Origin: Enterobacter genomosp. O | Lineage (GTDB): Bacteria; Pseudomonadota; Gammaproteobacteria; Enterobacterales; Enterobacteriaceae | Assembly (NCBI RefSeq): GCF_001022965.1 | Contig: NZ_LECZ01000026.1 | Coordinates: forward strand, 372,001-436,000 | Reading direction: 5' to 3' | DNA length: 64,000 nt | In this document: positions 36,220 through 47,985 of the stretch, piece by piece | How the letters are laid out: the number at the start of each line of letters is the position of its first letter | How positions within the stretch are numbered: the first letter of the stretch is position 1 | The notes under the pieces: model-generated | Told to the model about the DNA's origin: nothing | The model's input: the letters and a program-made list of their open reading frames with translations, nothing else | Databases searched by the model: none | Made by a program: the position numbers and the translations under genes

Positions 36220-39075
36220 TTACAGGGCTGCAATAACCGCCTGCTGCTCAATCAGCTTGGTCTTCGCATCGGCGAAGGCAACCAGACGCTCACGCTCTTT
36301 CGCGATGACCGCTTCCGGCGCACGGGCGACAAAGCCTTCGTTCGCCAGTTTGCTTTCGATTTTGCCGATTTCCACGTCGACTTTCGCCACTTCTTTCGCC
36401 AGACGAGCCAGCTCAGCGTCTTTGTCGATGAGACCCGCCATCGGGATCAGCAGCTCGGCGCCGTCGATGATTTTGGTCACGGAAACCGGACCTTTGTCAT
36501 CAGCAGGCAGCACGGTGATGCTTTCCAGACGCGCCATGGTTTTCAGGAAGGTGTTGTTCTCGGTGACGCGACGAACAGCCGCTTCGCTGCAGCCGCGCAG
36601 CAGCAGCTCCAGTGGTTTGCCCGGGGCGATATTCATTTCAGCACGGATGTTACGTACCGCAACGATCGCCTGTTTCAGCCACTCGGTATCCGCTGATGCG
36701 GCTTCATCAACCTTAGCAGCATCGAATTCCGGGAACGGCTGCAGCATGATGGTGTCTGCGTTAATGCCCGCAATCACCTTCACGCGCTGCCAGATGGTTT
36801 CGGTGATGAATGGAATGACCGGATGCGCCAGGCGCAGCAGGCCTTCCAGAACGGTAATCAGCGTATTGCGCGTGCCGCGCAGCTCTGCTTCAGAACCACC
36901 GTTCATCACCGGCTTCGCCAGCTCCAGGTACCAGTCACAGAACTGGTTCCAGGTGAACTCGTACAGGATGCCCGCTGCGATATCGAAGCGGTAGCTGTCC
37001 AGCGCGTCGCGGAAGGCCTTCACCGTCTGGTTGAATTCCGCCAGGATCCAGCGGTCCGCCAGTGACAGCGTCATCTCGCCGCCGTTGAAGCCGCAGTCCT
37101 GATCTTCTGTGTTCATCAGCACGAAGCGGCTGGCGTTCCACAGCTTGTTACAGAAGTTACGGTAACCTTCAAGACGCTTCATGTCCCAGTTGATGTCGCG
37201 GCCGGTAGAGGCCAGCGCCGCCAGGGTGAAGCGCAGGGCGTCGGTACCGTGAGACTCAATCCCGTTCGGGAACTGCTTCTCGGTGCGCTTGCGGATTTTC
37301 TCAGCCAGCTGCGGCTGCATCATGTTGCCGGTGCGTTTTTCCAGCAGGTCTTCCAGAGAAATACCGTCAACCATATCCAGCGGGTCAATCACGTTGCCCT
37401 TGGACTTGGACATCTTCTGGCCTTCGTCGTCGCGGATCAGACCGGTCATGTAGACGGTATGGAACGGAACCTGCGGCTTGCCGTCTTCGTCTTTGATGAA
37501 GTGCATGGTCATCATGATCATGCGGGCAATCCAGAAGAAGATGATGTCGAAGCCAGACACCATTACGCTGGTTGGGTGGAACTGACGCAGCGCGTCGGTG
37601 TTTTCTGGCCAGCCGAGGGTGGAGAAGGTCCACAGCGCGGAGGAGAACCAGGTATCCAGCACGTCTTCATCCTGACGCAGGGCTACATCCGCGCTCAGGT
37701 TGTTTTCCTGACGGACTTCGTCTTCGGTGCGACCAACGTAGACATTGCCTTCGTTGTCATACCATGCCGGGATGCGGTGACCCCACCACAGCTGACGGGA
37801 GATACACCAGTCCTGAATATCGCGCATCCAGGAGAAGTACATGTTTTCGTACTGCTTCGGCACGAACTGGATGCTGCCGTTCTCAACCGCTTCAACAGCC
37901 GGTTTCGCCAGCACGTCGGCACGCACATACCACTGGTCGGTCAGCATTGGCTCGATAACCACGCCGCCACGGTCGCCGTACGGCACGGTCAGATCGTGAG
38001 GTTTAATCTCTTCCAGCAGGCCGAGTGCGTCAACGGCAGCCACGATGGCTTTACGCGCAGCAAAACGTTCCAGCTTCTGGAATTCAGCCGGGATGTCGCT
38101 TGAGTAAACGTCGGATTCGTTGCCTTTGGTGTCATACACTTCTGCACTTTCGCGGATATCGCCGTCGAAGGTCAGAATGTTGATCATCGGCAGGGCGTGA
38201 CGACGACCGACTTCGTAGTCGTTGAAGTCGTGAGCCGGGGTGATTTTTACGCAGCCGGTGCCTTTTTCCATGTCGGCGTGTTCGTCGCCCACAATCGGAA
38301 TACGACGGTTCACCAGCGGCAGTACCACGAATTTACCGATCAGATCTTTATAACGCGGATCTTCCGGGTTAACGGCCACGCCGGTATCGCCCAGCAGGGT
38401 TTCCGGACGGGTGGTCGCGACCACCAGGTAATCTTTACCGTCGGCGGTTTTTGCGCCGTCGGCCAGCGGATAGCGGATGTGCCACATGGAGCCTTTAGAC
38501 TCGCGGTTTTCCACTTCCAGGTCGGAGATTGCGGTACGCAGTTTCGGGTCCCAGTTTACCAGGCGCTTGCCGCGGTAAATCAGGTCTTCTTTGTAGAGGC
38601 GGACGAAGACTTCTTTAACGGCGTTGGACAGGCCTTCATCCATGGTGAAGCGCTCGCGCTCCCAGTCAACGGAGTTGCCGAGACGGCGCATCTGACGGGT
38701 AATGGTGCCGCCTGATTCCGCTTTCCACTGCCAGATTTTGTCGATGAACGCGTCGCGACCGTAGTCGTGGCGGGTTTTTCCTTCTTCAGCGGCAATTTTA
38801 CGCTCAACCACCATCTGGGTCGCGATACCCGCGTGGTCAGTCCCCGCCTGCCACAGGGTGTTTTTACCCTGCATGCGCTGGTAGCGGATCATGGTGTCCA
38901 TGATGGTCTGCTGGAAAGCATGACCCATATGCAAACTGCCGGTGACGTTCGGCGGCGGGATCATGATGCAGAAGGACTCTTTGCTTTCGTCGCCGTTAGG
39001 CTTGAAATAGCCCTGCTGTTCCCAGTGCTCGTAAAGCGGCTGTTCGATATCGCGTGGGTTATATGTCTTTTCCAT
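36220..39075 (-). CDS. valS: Valyl-tRNA synthetase
   Basis: ValS, 951 residues, charges tRNA-Val (class I synthetase). The HIGH motif appears as HMGH at residues 49-52 ([12 protein letters not shown]), and KMSKS near 554 ([10 protein letters not shown]). A CP1 editing domain ([15 protein letters not shown]) hydrolyses Thr-tRNA-Val. A C-terminal coiled coil ([20 protein letters not shown]) completes the protein. Its start overlaps the holC stop by one base (TAATG), so the two are translationally coupled. Confidence 0.98.
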   Translation of the reverse strand: MEKTYNPRDIEQPLYEHWEQQGYFKPNGDESKESFCIMIPPPNVTGSLHMGHAFQQTIMDTMIRYQRMQGKNTLWQAGTDHAGIATQMVVERKIAAEEGKTRHDYGRDAFIDKIWQWKAESGGTITRQMRRLGNSVDWERERFTMDEGLSNAVKEVFVRLYKEDLIYRGKRLVNWDPKLRTAISDLEVENRESKGSMWHIRYPLADGAKTADGKDYLVVATTRPETLLGDTGVAVNPEDPRYKDLIGKFVVLPLVNRRIPIVGDEHADMEKGTGCVKITPAHDFNDYEVGRRHALPMINILTFDGDIRESAEVYDTKGNESDVYSSDIPAEFQKLERFAARKAIVAAVDALGLLEEIKPHDLTVPYGDRGGVVIEPMLTDQWYVRADVLAKPAVEAVENGSIQFVPKQYENMYFSWMRDIQDWCISRQLWWGHRIPAWYDNEGNVYVGRTEDEVRQENNLSADVALRQDEDVLDTWFSSALWTFSTLGWPENTDALRQFHPTSVMVSGFDIIFFWIARMIMMTMHFIKDEDGKPQVPFHTVYMTGLIRDDEGQKMSKSKGNVIDPLDMVDGISLEDLLEKRTGNMMQPQLAEKIRKRTEKQFPNGIESHGTDALRFTLAALASTGRDINWDMKRLEGYRNFCNKLWNASRFVLMNTEDQDCGFNGGEMTLSLADRWILAEFNQTVKAFRDALDSYRFDIAAGILYEFTWNQFCDWYLELAKPVMNGGSEAELRGTRNTLITVLEGLLRLAHPVIPFITETIWQRVKVIAGINADTIMLQPFPEFDAAKVDEAASADTEWLKQAIVAVRNIRAEMNIAPGKPLELLLRGCSEAAVRRVTENNTFLKTMARLESITVLPADDKGPVSVTKIIDGAELLIPMAGLIDKDAELARLAKEVAKVDVEIGKIESKLANEGFVARAPEAVIAKERERLVAFADAKTKLIEQQAVIAAL

Positions 39076-39518
39076 TATTTCCAGGTTGCCGTATTCAGGT
39101 TAAAACCAGCCAGGCGGTACGCTTTATAGCGTTCGCGCGCCAGTTGTTTCAAAGATTCTTCGTAAGGGACAAAGTCTACCACTTCTGTGAAAGCGGTGGC
39201 AAAATCTGCAAAATCTATCCGCAGGCTAATCAGAATATCGCGCGCGCTGCTGTTGCGCTTTTGCGGCCAGGCAATTTCAACCGGTGCGCCGCCGCGTGGA
39301 CCTTCGCCTGACAGGTTATGCGGCACAAAACTCTCCGGCGGGCGCGCCCACAGCGCTTCGTCAAGACGAATCGCCTGCTGTTCATCTTCACAGGCAATCA
39401 GAACGCGTTTACCTGCGCGCCAACGTTCTGCGGCAATTTCACACACCAGCTGTTCTACGGCGCTGAGGCCATCCTGATGGGTGTCGTTGTCCAGAAGGTA
39501 GAACGTTGCATTCTTCAT
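39075..39518 (-). CDS. holC: DNA polymerase III chi subunit
   Basis: HolC, 147 residues, is the chi subunit of the clamp loader and contacts single-strand binding protein. The N-terminus [20 protein letters not shown] and central [19 protein letters not shown] match the family. It lies upstream of valS in the same operon, sharing a base at TAATG. The gap to pepA upstream contains a paired REP element. Confidence 0.96.
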   Translation of the reverse strand: MKNATFYLLDNDTHQDGLSAVEQLVCEIAAERWRAGKRVLIACEDEQQAIRLDEALWARPPESFVPHNLSGEGPRGGAPVEIAWPQKRNSSARDILISLRIDFADFATAFTEVVDFVPYEESLKQLARERYKAYRLAGFNLNTATWK

Positions 39519-39552
39519 ATATGGGGCTTCTTAGTTTGGATTCAAATGCAAA

Positions 39553-39627
39553 GCCGGGTGGCGCTACGCTTACCCGGCCTACGGTTGAATGACGTTGTAG
39601 GCCGGGTAAGGCGAAGCGCCACCCGGC
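39553..39627. repeat. Paired REP element (BIME-like) between pepA and holC
   Basis: Two inverted REP sequences: GCCGGGTGGCGCTACGCTTA at 39553 onward, and its inverse ending CGCCACCCGGC at 39627. They are separated by about 14 bases and together form a large stem. Such elements bind gyrase, Pol I or IHF, or stabilise upstream mRNA. Confidence 0.9.
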
Positions 39628-39635
39628 ATTTTATA

Positions 39636-41150
<1,515 letters not shown>

Positions 41151-41413
41151 CTACGCTCCTGAATCTTAAAGACAACGGCGGCTGCTACGGATAGAATTGA
41201 AACCTTTCGTAACTCATGTCCGCTGTTGTGGTGACTTCGTGTTAATCTTACGTTACTACGGTTTCGACACGTCAGAAAAAGTCCTGAAGCGTGAATCCGC
41301 CGGATGTTTTAATCTTAGCGATGATTTCGACGACTCAAGAGAATAAATGACGTTTAAGCCATGAAACAAGCGATTTTCCAGCAAAGAGACGGGTTTTTAC
41401 GGGCGTATTTAAA

Positions 41414-42514
41414 GTGATAATCATAAGATATCTGGTGCGGGAGACGCTCAAAAGCCAACTGGCGATCCTCTTCATCCTGCTGCTGATTTTTTTCTGTCAG
41501 AAGCTGGTTAAGATCCTCGGTGCGGCCGTTGACGGCGAAATTCCAACGAATCTGGTGCTTTCCCTGCTTGGTTTAGGGATCCCGGAAATGGCGCAGCTTA
41601 TCCTGCCGCTAAGTCTTTTCCTTGGCCTGCTCATGACGCTTGGGAAGCTCTACACCGAGAGTGAAATCACGGTGATGCATGCCTGTGGCCTGAGCAAAGC
41701 CGTACTGGTGAAAGCCGCCATGATACTGGCGCTGTTCACGGGTATTGTTGCGGCGGTGAATGTGATGTGGGCAGGCCCCATGTCTTCCCGTCATCAGGAC
41801 GAAGTGCTGGCCGAAGCGAAAGCAAACCCCGGCATGGCGGCGTTAGCCCAGGGACAGTTCCAGCAGGCGACCGACGGAAACTCCGTGCTGTTTATTGAGA
41901 GCGTTGACGGCAGTAAATTTAACGATGTATTCCTGGCGCAGCTGCGGACTAAAGGTAACGCGCGTCCGTCAGTGGTCATTGCTGACTCTGGTCAACTTGC
42001 GCAGCGCAAAGACGGTTCGCAGATCGTGACGCTGAATAAGGGCACCCGTTTCGAAGGCACCGCGATGCTGCGTGACTTCCGCATTACGGATTTCCAGAAC
42101 TACCAGGCCATTATCGGCCATCAGGCTGTGGCGCTCGATCCAACGGATACCGAGCAAATGGACATGCGTACCCTATGGAATACCGATACCGACAGAGCGC
42201 GCGCTGAGTTCCACTGGCGTATTACTCTCGTCTTCACCGTGTTTATGATGGCGCTGATTGTTGTTCCGCTGAGCGTAGTAAATCCTCGCCAGGGACGCGT
42301 GCTCTCTATGCTGCCGGCGATGCTGCTTTATCTGATCTACTTCCTGCTGCAAACCTCGATTCGCTCCAACGGCGCGAAGGGCAAGCTGGATCCTATGGTC
42401 TGGACATGGTTCGTCAACAGCCTGTACATCCTGCTGGCGCTGGGATTAAACCTGTGGGATACGGTGCCTGTGCGCCGCATACGTGCCCGATTCTCGCGTA
42501 AAGGAGCCATCTAA
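41414..42514 (+). CDS. lptF: LPS export permease LptF
   Basis: LptF, 366 residues, forms with LptG and two LptB the ATPase that extracts LPS from the inner membrane. Six predicted membrane helices (about residues 15-33, 55-75, 100-120, then 275-360) flank a periplasmic jellyroll domain (about 125-265) that passes LPS to LptC. The start is GTG at 41414, giving MIIIRYLVRETL. The stop overlaps the lptG start by one base (TAATG). Confidence 0.97.
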   Translation: MIIIRYLVRETLKSQLAILFILLLIFFCQKLVKILGAAVDGEIPTNLVLSLLGLGIPEMAQLILPLSLFLGLLMTLGKLYTESEITVMHACGLSKAVLVKAAMILALFTGIVAAVNVMWAGPMSSRHQDEVLAEAKANPGMAALAQGQFQQATDGNSVLFIESVDGSKFNDVFLAQLRTKGNARPSVVIADSGQLAQRKDGSQIVTLNKGTRFEGTAMLRDFRITDFQNYQAIIGHQAVALDPTDTEQMDMRTLWNTDTDRARAEFHWRITLVFTVFMMALIVVPLSVVNPRQGRVLSMLPAMLLYLIYFLLQTSIRSNGAKGKLDPMVWTWFVNSLYILLALGLNLWDTVPVRRIRARFSRKGAI

Positions 42515-43596
42515 TGCAGGCGTTTGGCGTTCTCGATCGCTATATCGGTAAAACCATTTTTACCACCATCATGATGACGTTGTTCATGCTGGTGTCGCTC
42601 TCCGGCATTATCAAATTTGTCGATCAGCTGAAAAAAGCGGGGCAGGGGAGCTACGACGCGCTGGGCGCGGGAATGTATACCCTGCTCAGCGTGCCGAAAG
42701 ACGTGCAGATCTTCTTCCCGATGGCGGCCCTGCTGGGTGCGCTGCTGGGGCTGGGTATGCTGGCGCAGCGCAGCGAGCTGGTCGTTATGCAGGCATCGGG
42801 CTTTACCCGAATGCAGGTCGCGCTGTCGGTCATGAAAACCGCAATCCCGCTGGTGTTGTTGACCATGGCGATTGGCGAGTGGGTCGCGCCGCAGGGCGAA
42901 CAGACGGCGCGTAACTACCGTGCTCAGGCGATGTATGGCGGTTCTCTGCTTTCCACTCAGCAAGGGTTATGGGCGAAAGATGGCAAAAGCTTCGTCTACA
43001 TCGAACGTGTAAAAGGTAACGATGAGCTAGGCGGCGTCAGTATCTACTCCTTCAACGATCAGCGCCGCTTACAGTCAGTCAAACACGCCTCTTCGGCGAA
43101 GTTTGACCCTGAACATAAGCAGTGGCGTTTGTCACAGGTTGATGAGTCTGACCTCACAGATCCGAAGCAAATCACCGGTTCTCAGACGGTGACCGGTACG
43201 TGGAAGACCAACCTCACGCCCGATAAGCTCGGGGTCGTGGCGCTGGATCCTGACGCGCTCTCAATCAGTGGTTTACACAACTATGTGAAATACCTAAAGT
43301 CGAGCGGGCAGGATGCCGGGCGTTATCAGCTCAACATGTGGAGCAAAATCTTCCAGCCGATGTCCGTGGCGGTGATGATGCTGATGGCGCTGTCGTTTAT
43401 CTTCGGCCCGCTGCGCAGTGTGCCGATGGGGGTACGCGTCGTGACCGGTATCAGCTTCGGCTTTGTCTTCTACGTGCTCGATCAGATCTTCGGTCCTCTG
43501 ACGCTGGTGTATGGCATTCCGCCGATTATTGGTGCGCTGTTGCCAAGCGCCAGCTTCCTCCTGATCAGCCTCTGGCTGCTGCTGAAGCGCTCCTGA
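42514..43596 (+). CDS. lptG: LPS export permease LptG
   Basis: LptG, 360 residues, is the partner permease of LptF. Membrane helices lie at about residues 15-33, 60-80, 100-118 and 275-355, with a periplasmic domain between. Its ATPase LptB and the bridge proteins LptC and LptA are encoded at 51.2-53.1 kb in this same window. It is translationally coupled to lptF through TAATG and followed by a hairpin before arcB. Confidence 0.97.
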   Translation: MQAFGVLDRYIGKTIFTTIMMTLFMLVSLSGIIKFVDQLKKAGQGSYDALGAGMYTLLSVPKDVQIFFPMAALLGALLGLGMLAQRSELVVMQASGFTRMQVALSVMKTAIPLVLLTMAIGEWVAPQGEQTARNYRAQAMYGGSLLSTQQGLWAKDGKSFVYIERVKGNDELGGVSIYSFNDQRRLQSVKHASSAKFDPEHKQWRLSQVDESDLTDPKQITGSQTVTGTWKTNLTPDKLGVVALDPDALSISGLHNYVKYLKSSGQDAGRYQLNMWSKIFQPMSVAVMMLMALSFIFGPLRSVPMGVRVVTGISFGFVFYVLDQIFGPLTLVYGIPPIIGALLPSASFLLISLWLLLKRS

Positions 43597-43605
43597 TTGA
43601 CCTCT

Positions 43606-43633
43606 CCTCGCTTCCGGTTCGCCGGGAGCGAGG
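43606..43633 (+). terminator. Hairpin after lptFG
   Basis: A 12-bp stem CCTCGCTTCCGG/CCGGGAGCGAGG with one G-U pair and a stable TTCG loop. No T-run follows, so termination may be partial. It lies at the junction with arcB. Confidence 0.55.
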
Positions 43634-43731
43634 CTAATCTCCTGTTTCACCCCGCACTTTTTCTCAGAACCTTCAACGTCCCGCCGCGAATTTGAGTATT
43701 ATTGAGCGATAAAGTCGTGAAGGGATCCTCT

Positions 43732-46065
43732 ATGAAGCAAATTCGAATGCTTGCCCAGTATTACGTCGACCTGATGATGAAGCTTGGGCTGGTGCGTTTC
43801 TCCATGCTGCTTGCGCTGGCGCTGGTCGTTCTGGCCATTGTCGTGCAAATGGCCGTCACCATGGTGCTGCACGGTCAGGTCGAGAGTATCGACGTCATCC
43901 GATCCATCTTCTTTGGCTTACTCATAACCCCCTGGGCGGTCTATTTCCTTTCCGTGGTGGTTGAACAGCTGGAGGAGTCCCGTCAGCGTCTGTCAAAACT
44001 GGTTGATAAGCTGGAGGAGATGCGCGAGCGCGACCTTAAGCTCAACGTCCAGCTCAAAGACAACATTGCGCAGCTCAATCAGGAGATTTCAGATCGCGAG
44101 AAGGCGGAGGCCGAACGTCAGGCCACGCTGGAGCAGCTGAAAATCGAAATGAAAGAGCGCGAGGTCACGCAGATCCAGCTTGAGCAGCAATCCTCTTTCC
44201 TGCGTTCGTTCCTTGATGCTTCACCGGATCTGGTGTTCTACCGCAATGAAGATAAAGAGTTTTCCGGCTGTAACCGGGCGATGGAGCTGCTCACCGGGAA
44301 AAGCGAAAAGCAGCTGATTCACCTGAAACCGCAGGACGTTTACTCCGAAGAGGCGGCCGCCAAGGTCATGGAGACGGATGAAAAGGTATTCCGCCATAAC
44401 GTCTCTCTGACCTATGAACAGTGGCTGGATTACCCGGACGGACGCAAAGCCTGCTTCGAGATCCGTAAGGTGCCCTACTATGACCGCGTCGGGAAACGCC
44501 ACGGCCTGATGGGCTTTGGGCGCGATATCACCGAGCGTAAGCGCTATCAGGATGCCCTGGAGCGCGCCAGCCGCGACAAGACCACCTTCATCTCGACCAT
44601 CAGCCACGAACTGCGTACGCCGCTTAATGGCATTGTCGGGCTGAGCCGTATTCTGCTGGACACCGACCTGACCGCGGAGCAGGAAAAATACCTCAAAACG
44701 ATCCATGTCTCGGCGGTCACGCTGGGTAATATCTTCAACGATATTATTGATATGGATAAGATGGAGCGTCGTAAAGTTCAGCTTGATAACCAGCCGGTCG
44801 ATTTCACCAGCTTCCTTGCCGATCTGGAAAACCTGTCCGGCCTGCAGGCGCAGCAGAAGGGTCTAAGCTTTGTGATGGATCCCACTCTGCCGCTGCCGCA
44901 TAAAGTGGTGACTGACGGTACGCGGCTGCGCCAGATCCTGTGGAACCTGATCAGCAACGCGGTGAAATTTACCCAGAAGGGACAGGTGACGGTGCGTATC
45001 CGCTTTGACGAAGGCGATATGCTGCACTTCGAGGTGGAAGACTCCGGGATGGGTATTCCGCAGGAGGAGCAGGACAAGATTTTCGCGATGTACTACCAGG
45101 TGAAGGACAGCAACGGCGGGAAACCCGCCACCGGTACCGGCATTGGCCTGGCAGTGTCTAAGCGGCTGGCGAAGAGCATGGGTGGCGATATCACCGTTGT
45201 CAGCCAGCCGGGCAAAGGTTCAACCTTCACGCTGACGGTCCATGCGCCGGCGGTGGCGGAAGAGGTTGAAGACACCTTTGATAACGACGACATGCCGCTG
45301 CCTGCGCTGCACGTCCTGCTGGTGGAAGATATTGAGCTGAACGTGATTGTGGCGCGCTCTGTGCTGGAAAAACTGGGCAACAGCGTCGATGTCGCGATGA
45401 CGGGTAAAGCCGCTCTGGAGATGTTTAAACCGGACGAATACGACCTCGTTCTGCTGGATATTCAATTACCGGATATGACCGGGCTGGATATCTCCCGTGA
45501 ACTGACGCGTCAGTACGCGGCCGATGAACTGCCGCCGCTGGTTGCGCTGACGGCGAACGTTCTGAAAGATAAAAAAGAGTATCTCGATGCCGGTATGGAC
45601 GATGTACTCAGCAAGCCGCTGGCGGTGCCTGCTCTGACCGCCATGATTAAGAAGTTCTGGGATACCCATGATGAAGAGGAGAGCACCATGACGTCTGTTG
45701 ATAGCGCAAAAGCCCAAACGATACTCGATACGGGAATGCTTGAGCAGTACATCGATCTGGTTGGTCCAAAACTGATTACCGACGGTCTGGCGGTGTTTGA
45801 AAAAATGATGCCTGGCTATCTGAGCGTGCTGGAATCAAACCTGACCGCCCGCGACCAGAAGGGCATCGTCGAAGAAGGACATAAAATCAAAGGCGCAGCC
45901 GGCTCGGTCGGCTTACGCCACCTGCAGCAGCTGGGTCAACAGATTCAGTCGCCTGATTTACCTGCATGGGAAGATAACGTGGGTGATTGGGTGGAAGAGA
46001 TGAAACAAGAGTGGCAAAACGATGTTGCGGTGCTTAAGGCCTGGGTCGAAGCCAGAAAAAAATGA
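43732..46065 (+). CDS. arcB: Redox sensor kinase ArcB
   Basis: ArcB, 777 residues, is the hybrid histidine kinase that phosphorylates ArcA when the quinone pool is reduced. Two N-terminal membrane helices (about 22-45 and 58-77) are followed by a coiled coil, a PAS domain (about 153-275) and the kinase core with phospho-His292 in ISHELRTPLNG. A receiver domain with Asp576 in LLDIQLPDM and an HPt domain with His717 in GHKIKGAAGS complete it. I chose the ATG at 43732 by family length. The 3' end overlaps the end of antisense arcZ. Confidence 0.97.
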   Translation: MKQIRMLAQYYVDLMMKLGLVRFSMLLALALVVLAIVVQMAVTMVLHGQVESIDVIRSIFFGLLITPWAVYFLSVVVEQLEESRQRLSKLVDKLEEMRERDLKLNVQLKDNIAQLNQEISDREKAEAERQATLEQLKIEMKEREVTQIQLEQQSSFLRSFLDASPDLVFYRNEDKEFSGCNRAMELLTGKSEKQLIHLKPQDVYSEEAAAKVMETDEKVFRHNVSLTYEQWLDYPDGRKACFEIRKVPYYDRVGKRHGLMGFGRDITERKRYQDALERASRDKTTFISTISHELRTPLNGIVGLSRILLDTDLTAEQEKYLKTIHVSAVTLGNIFNDIIDMDKMERRKVQLDNQPVDFTSFLADLENLSGLQAQQKGLSFVMDPTLPLPHKVVTDGTRLRQILWNLISNAVKFTQKGQVTVRIRFDEGDMLHFEVEDSGMGIPQEEQDKIFAMYYQVKDSNGGKPATGTGIGLAVSKRLAKSMGGDITVVSQPGKGSTFTLTVHAPAVAEEVEDTFDNDDMPLPALHVLLVEDIELNVIVARSVLEKLGNSVDVAMTGKAALEMFKPDEYDLVLLDIQLPDMTGLDISRELTRQYAADELPPLVALTANVLKDKKEYLDAGMDDVLSKPLAVPALTAMIKKFWDTHDEEESTMTSVDSAKAQTILDTGMLEQYIDLVGPKLITDGLAVFEKMMPGYLSVLESNLTARDQKGIVEEGHKIKGAAGSVGLRHLQQLGQQIQSPDLPAWEDNVGDWVEEMKQEWQNDVAVLKAWVEARKK

Positions 46066-46178
46066 CCCCGGCTTAACCGGGGTGCGCGAATACTGCGCCA
46101 ACACCAGGGAAATCGTGGCTGCGCCTGTTTTTTAAAGTTATTTTCGAATCGGCGCCGCCTGAAAAATTTAGGCCGCAC
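46056..46178 (-). ncRNA. arcZ: Hfq-dependent small RNA ArcZ
   Basis: A 123-nt RNA on the minus strand between arcB and elbB, where ArcZ (SraH/RyhA) is expected. The 5' end GTGCGGCCT and the 3' half match the E. coli sequence I remember, including the seed region GATTTCCCTGGTGTTGGC (46097-46114) used for rpoS activation, then GCGCAGTATTCGCGCAC. The terminator is ACCCCGG/CCGGGGT with TTAA loop and U-run (46056-46083). The middle differs strongly from E. coli. The U-run overlaps the arcB stop. In E. coli ArcA represses it and ArcZ represses arcB. Confidence 0.93.
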
Positions 46179-46184
46179 GCAGAT

Positions 46185-46213
46185 AAGATAGCAAATCTTA
46201 AATGGTTTGTTAC
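46185..46213 (-). promoter_or_regulatory. Probable arcZ promoter
   Basis: On the minus strand, a -10 TATCTT (46185-46190) lies seven bases before the inferred arcZ start at 46178. A weak -35 GTAACA (46208-46213) is 17 bp further up. ArcA control is known in E. coli, but I did not fix an ArcA site. Confidence 0.5.
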
Positions 46214-46297
46214 ATGAATCAGTGAAATGTGTGAAGCATAGCGTTTTAATCAAAATTATTAATGTGCTTCAGCAAGTTGCAGAAAAGGATCGTCATG

Positions 46298-46951
46298 ATG
46301 AAAAAGATTGGTGTCGTGCTAAGCGGATGCGGTGTTTACGATGGTTCTGAGATACATGAAGCCGTCATTACGCTGCTGGCTTTGGCAAAACAGGGAGCAG
46401 AGGTGATTTGCTTTGCGCCAGACAAAAATCAGGCTGATGTGATTAACCATCTGACCGGTGAGCCAATGGCGGAAACCCGCAACGTGCTGATTGAAGCCGC
46501 GCGTATCGCGCGCGGTGACATTCATCCTCTTATTCAGGCAGATGCCGCAGAGCTTGATGCGTTAATTGTTCCGGGCGGGTTTGGTGCGGCCAAAAATCTC
46601 AGCACCTTTGCCGCGCAGGGCGCGGAGTGTCAGATCGATCCTCATCTAAAAACGCTGTCGCAGGCCATGCACGCGGCGGGAAAACCGCTGGGCTTTATCT
46701 GTATCGCGCCGGCCATGCTGCCTAAAATTTTTGATTTCCCGTTGCGGCTGACGATTGGCACCGATATTGATACCGCAGAGATCGTGGAGGAAATGGGGGG
46801 CGAACACGTTCCGTGCCCGGTTGATGACATTGTGGTTGATGAAGATAACAAAATTGTCACCACGCCGGCGTATATGCTGGCGAATAATATCGCCGAGGCT
46901 GCCTCCGGTATTGAAAAGCTGGTGGCCCGCGTGCTGGTACTCACTGAATGA
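46298..46951 (+). CDS. elbB: DJ-1/PfpI-family protein ElbB (GlxIII-like)
   Basis: ElbB, 217 residues, is a DJ-1/PfpI superfamily protein; E. coli ElbB has weak glyoxalase activity, and its in vivo role is unclear. The reactive Cys lies in the elbow motif FICIAPAML near 140, and [11 protein letters not shown] near residue 12. I chose the ATG at 46298 for the family N-terminus MKKIG and the AGGA eight bases upstream; the ATG at 46295 is an alternative. The stop overlaps the mtgA start as ATGA. Confidence 0.94.
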   Translation: MKKIGVVLSGCGVYDGSEIHEAVITLLALAKQGAEVICFAPDKNQADVINHLTGEPMAETRNVLIEAARIARGDIHPLIQADAAELDALIVPGGFGAAKNLSTFAAQGAECQIDPHLKTLSQAMHAAGKPLGFICIAPAMLPKIFDFPLRLTIGTDIDTAEIVEEMGGEHVPCPVDDIVVDEDNKIVTTPAYMLANNIAEAASGIEKLVARVLVLTE

Positions 46952-47673
46952 GACGTCAATCTGGCGCAGGCGCATGGGTGAAACGTATTCTCTTGCGCAT
47001 CGTTCTTGTGCTGGCGGTATTCTGGGGAGGCGGGCTGGCATTATTCAGCATTATGCCGGTTCCGTTCTCTGCCGTTATGGTTGAGCGGCAGCTCGGCGCG
47101 TGGCTCACCGGCGATTTCAGCTATGTGGCCCACTCAGACTGGGTGAGCTTGGACGCGATCTCACCGTTTATGGGGCTGGCGGTCATCGCGGCGGAGGATC
47201 AGAAATTCCCTGAGCACTGGGGGTTCGACGTCGCGGCCATTGAGAAGGCGCTTGCCCATAACGAACGCCACGAAAACCGCGTGCGAGGCGCGTCAACGCT
47301 GTCGCAACAGACGGCCAAAAACCTGTTTCTGTGGGATGGGCGAAGCTGGGTGCGAAAAGGGCTGGAAGCGGGTCTGACCCTGGGGATGGAATCGGTCTGG
47401 AGCAAAAAGCGCATCCTGACCGTGTATCTCAACGTCGCCGAGTTTGGTGACGGCATATTCGGTGTGGAAGCTGCCGCACAGCGTTATTTCAATAAACCGG
47501 CCAGTCGTCTGAGTATGTCAGAAGCGGCACTCCTGGCTGCTGTCTTACCTAATCCCATCCGCTTTAAAGCCAGTGCCCCATCAGGGTACGTGCGAAGCCG
47601 ACAGGCGTGGATTATGCGCCAGATGCGTCAGTTGGGAGGGGAAGGGTTTATGGAGCGCAATAAATTAATGTAG
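46948..47673 (+). CDS. mtgA: Monofunctional peptidoglycan glycosyltransferase MtgA
   Basis: MtgA, 241 residues, polymerises lipid II into glycan chains. One N-terminal membrane anchor (about residues 14-35, [19 protein letters not shown]) is followed by the GT51 domain. The catalytic Glu lies in [15 protein letters not shown] near 88, followed by [17 protein letters not shown] and [14 protein letters not shown]. It overlaps elbB by four bases, so the two are coupled. A REP element follows its stop. Confidence 0.95.
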   Translation: MRRQSGAGAWVKRILLRIVLVLAVFWGGGLALFSIMPVPFSAVMVERQLGAWLTGDFSYVAHSDWVSLDAISPFMGLAVIAAEDQKFPEHWGFDVAAIEKALAHNERHENRVRGASTLSQQTAKNLFLWDGRSWVRKGLEAGLTLGMESVWSKKRILTVYLNVAEFGDGIFGVEAAAQRYFNKPASRLSMSEAALLAAVLPNPIRFKASAPSGYVRSRQAWIMRQMRQLGGEGFMERNKLM

Positions 47674-47699
47674 GGCGGGTAAGCGCAGCGCCACCCGCC
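47673..47699. repeat. Single REP element between mtgA and ptsO
   Basis: GGGCGGGTAAGCGCAGCG followed by CCACCCGCC, a REP palindrome between two converging genes. It may protect or bound both transcripts. Confidence 0.8.
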
Positions 47700-47712
47700 T
47701 GAATAGCCAAGC

Positions 47713-47985
47713 TTAATCTTCGTCAAACCCTGCGTTAAACAGAGCAATGACCGCCGCCAGCGCTTCCTCTTCCTGAGGGCCGGTGGCTTCTACTTCAATC
47801 TGGCGCCCTTTGGCGGAGTCCAGCATCAGCAGCGCGATCACGCTGTTTGCTTCCGCTTCGGTACCTTCGTCATTCCGCAGCAGAACTTCCGCATCGAAAC
47901 CCTGCATCAGTTCAAACAGTTTCATCGCCGGGCGTGCATGCATACCCAGCTTATTGGTGATCTCAACGGTTTGTTTTACGGTCAT
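47713..47985 (-). CDS. ptsO: Phosphocarrier NPr of the PTS-Ntr system
   Basis: NPr, 90 residues, is an HPr-like protein that carries phosphate from EI-Ntr to EIIA-Ntr. The active His16 lies in LGMHARPAM. It lacks the HPr kinase serine context, as is usual in NPr. It is the last gene of the rpoN-linked cluster, and its start overlaps the rapZ stop (ATGA, four bases). Confidence 0.96.
   Translation of the reverse strand: MTVKQTVEITNKLGMHARPAMKLFELMQGFDAEVLLRNDEGTEAEANSVIALLMLDSAKGRQIEVEATGPQEEEALAAVIALFNAGFDED

Noticed and set aside
37249..38103. 284-codon open frame antisense to valS
   Set aside because: Shadow frame; valS is intact with HIGH and KMSKS motifs.
43606..43633. Attachment site at the relocated block's right end
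   Set aside because: No tRNA, integrase or matching direct repeat found by eye at the left end (31.1 kb); a plain hairpin explains it.
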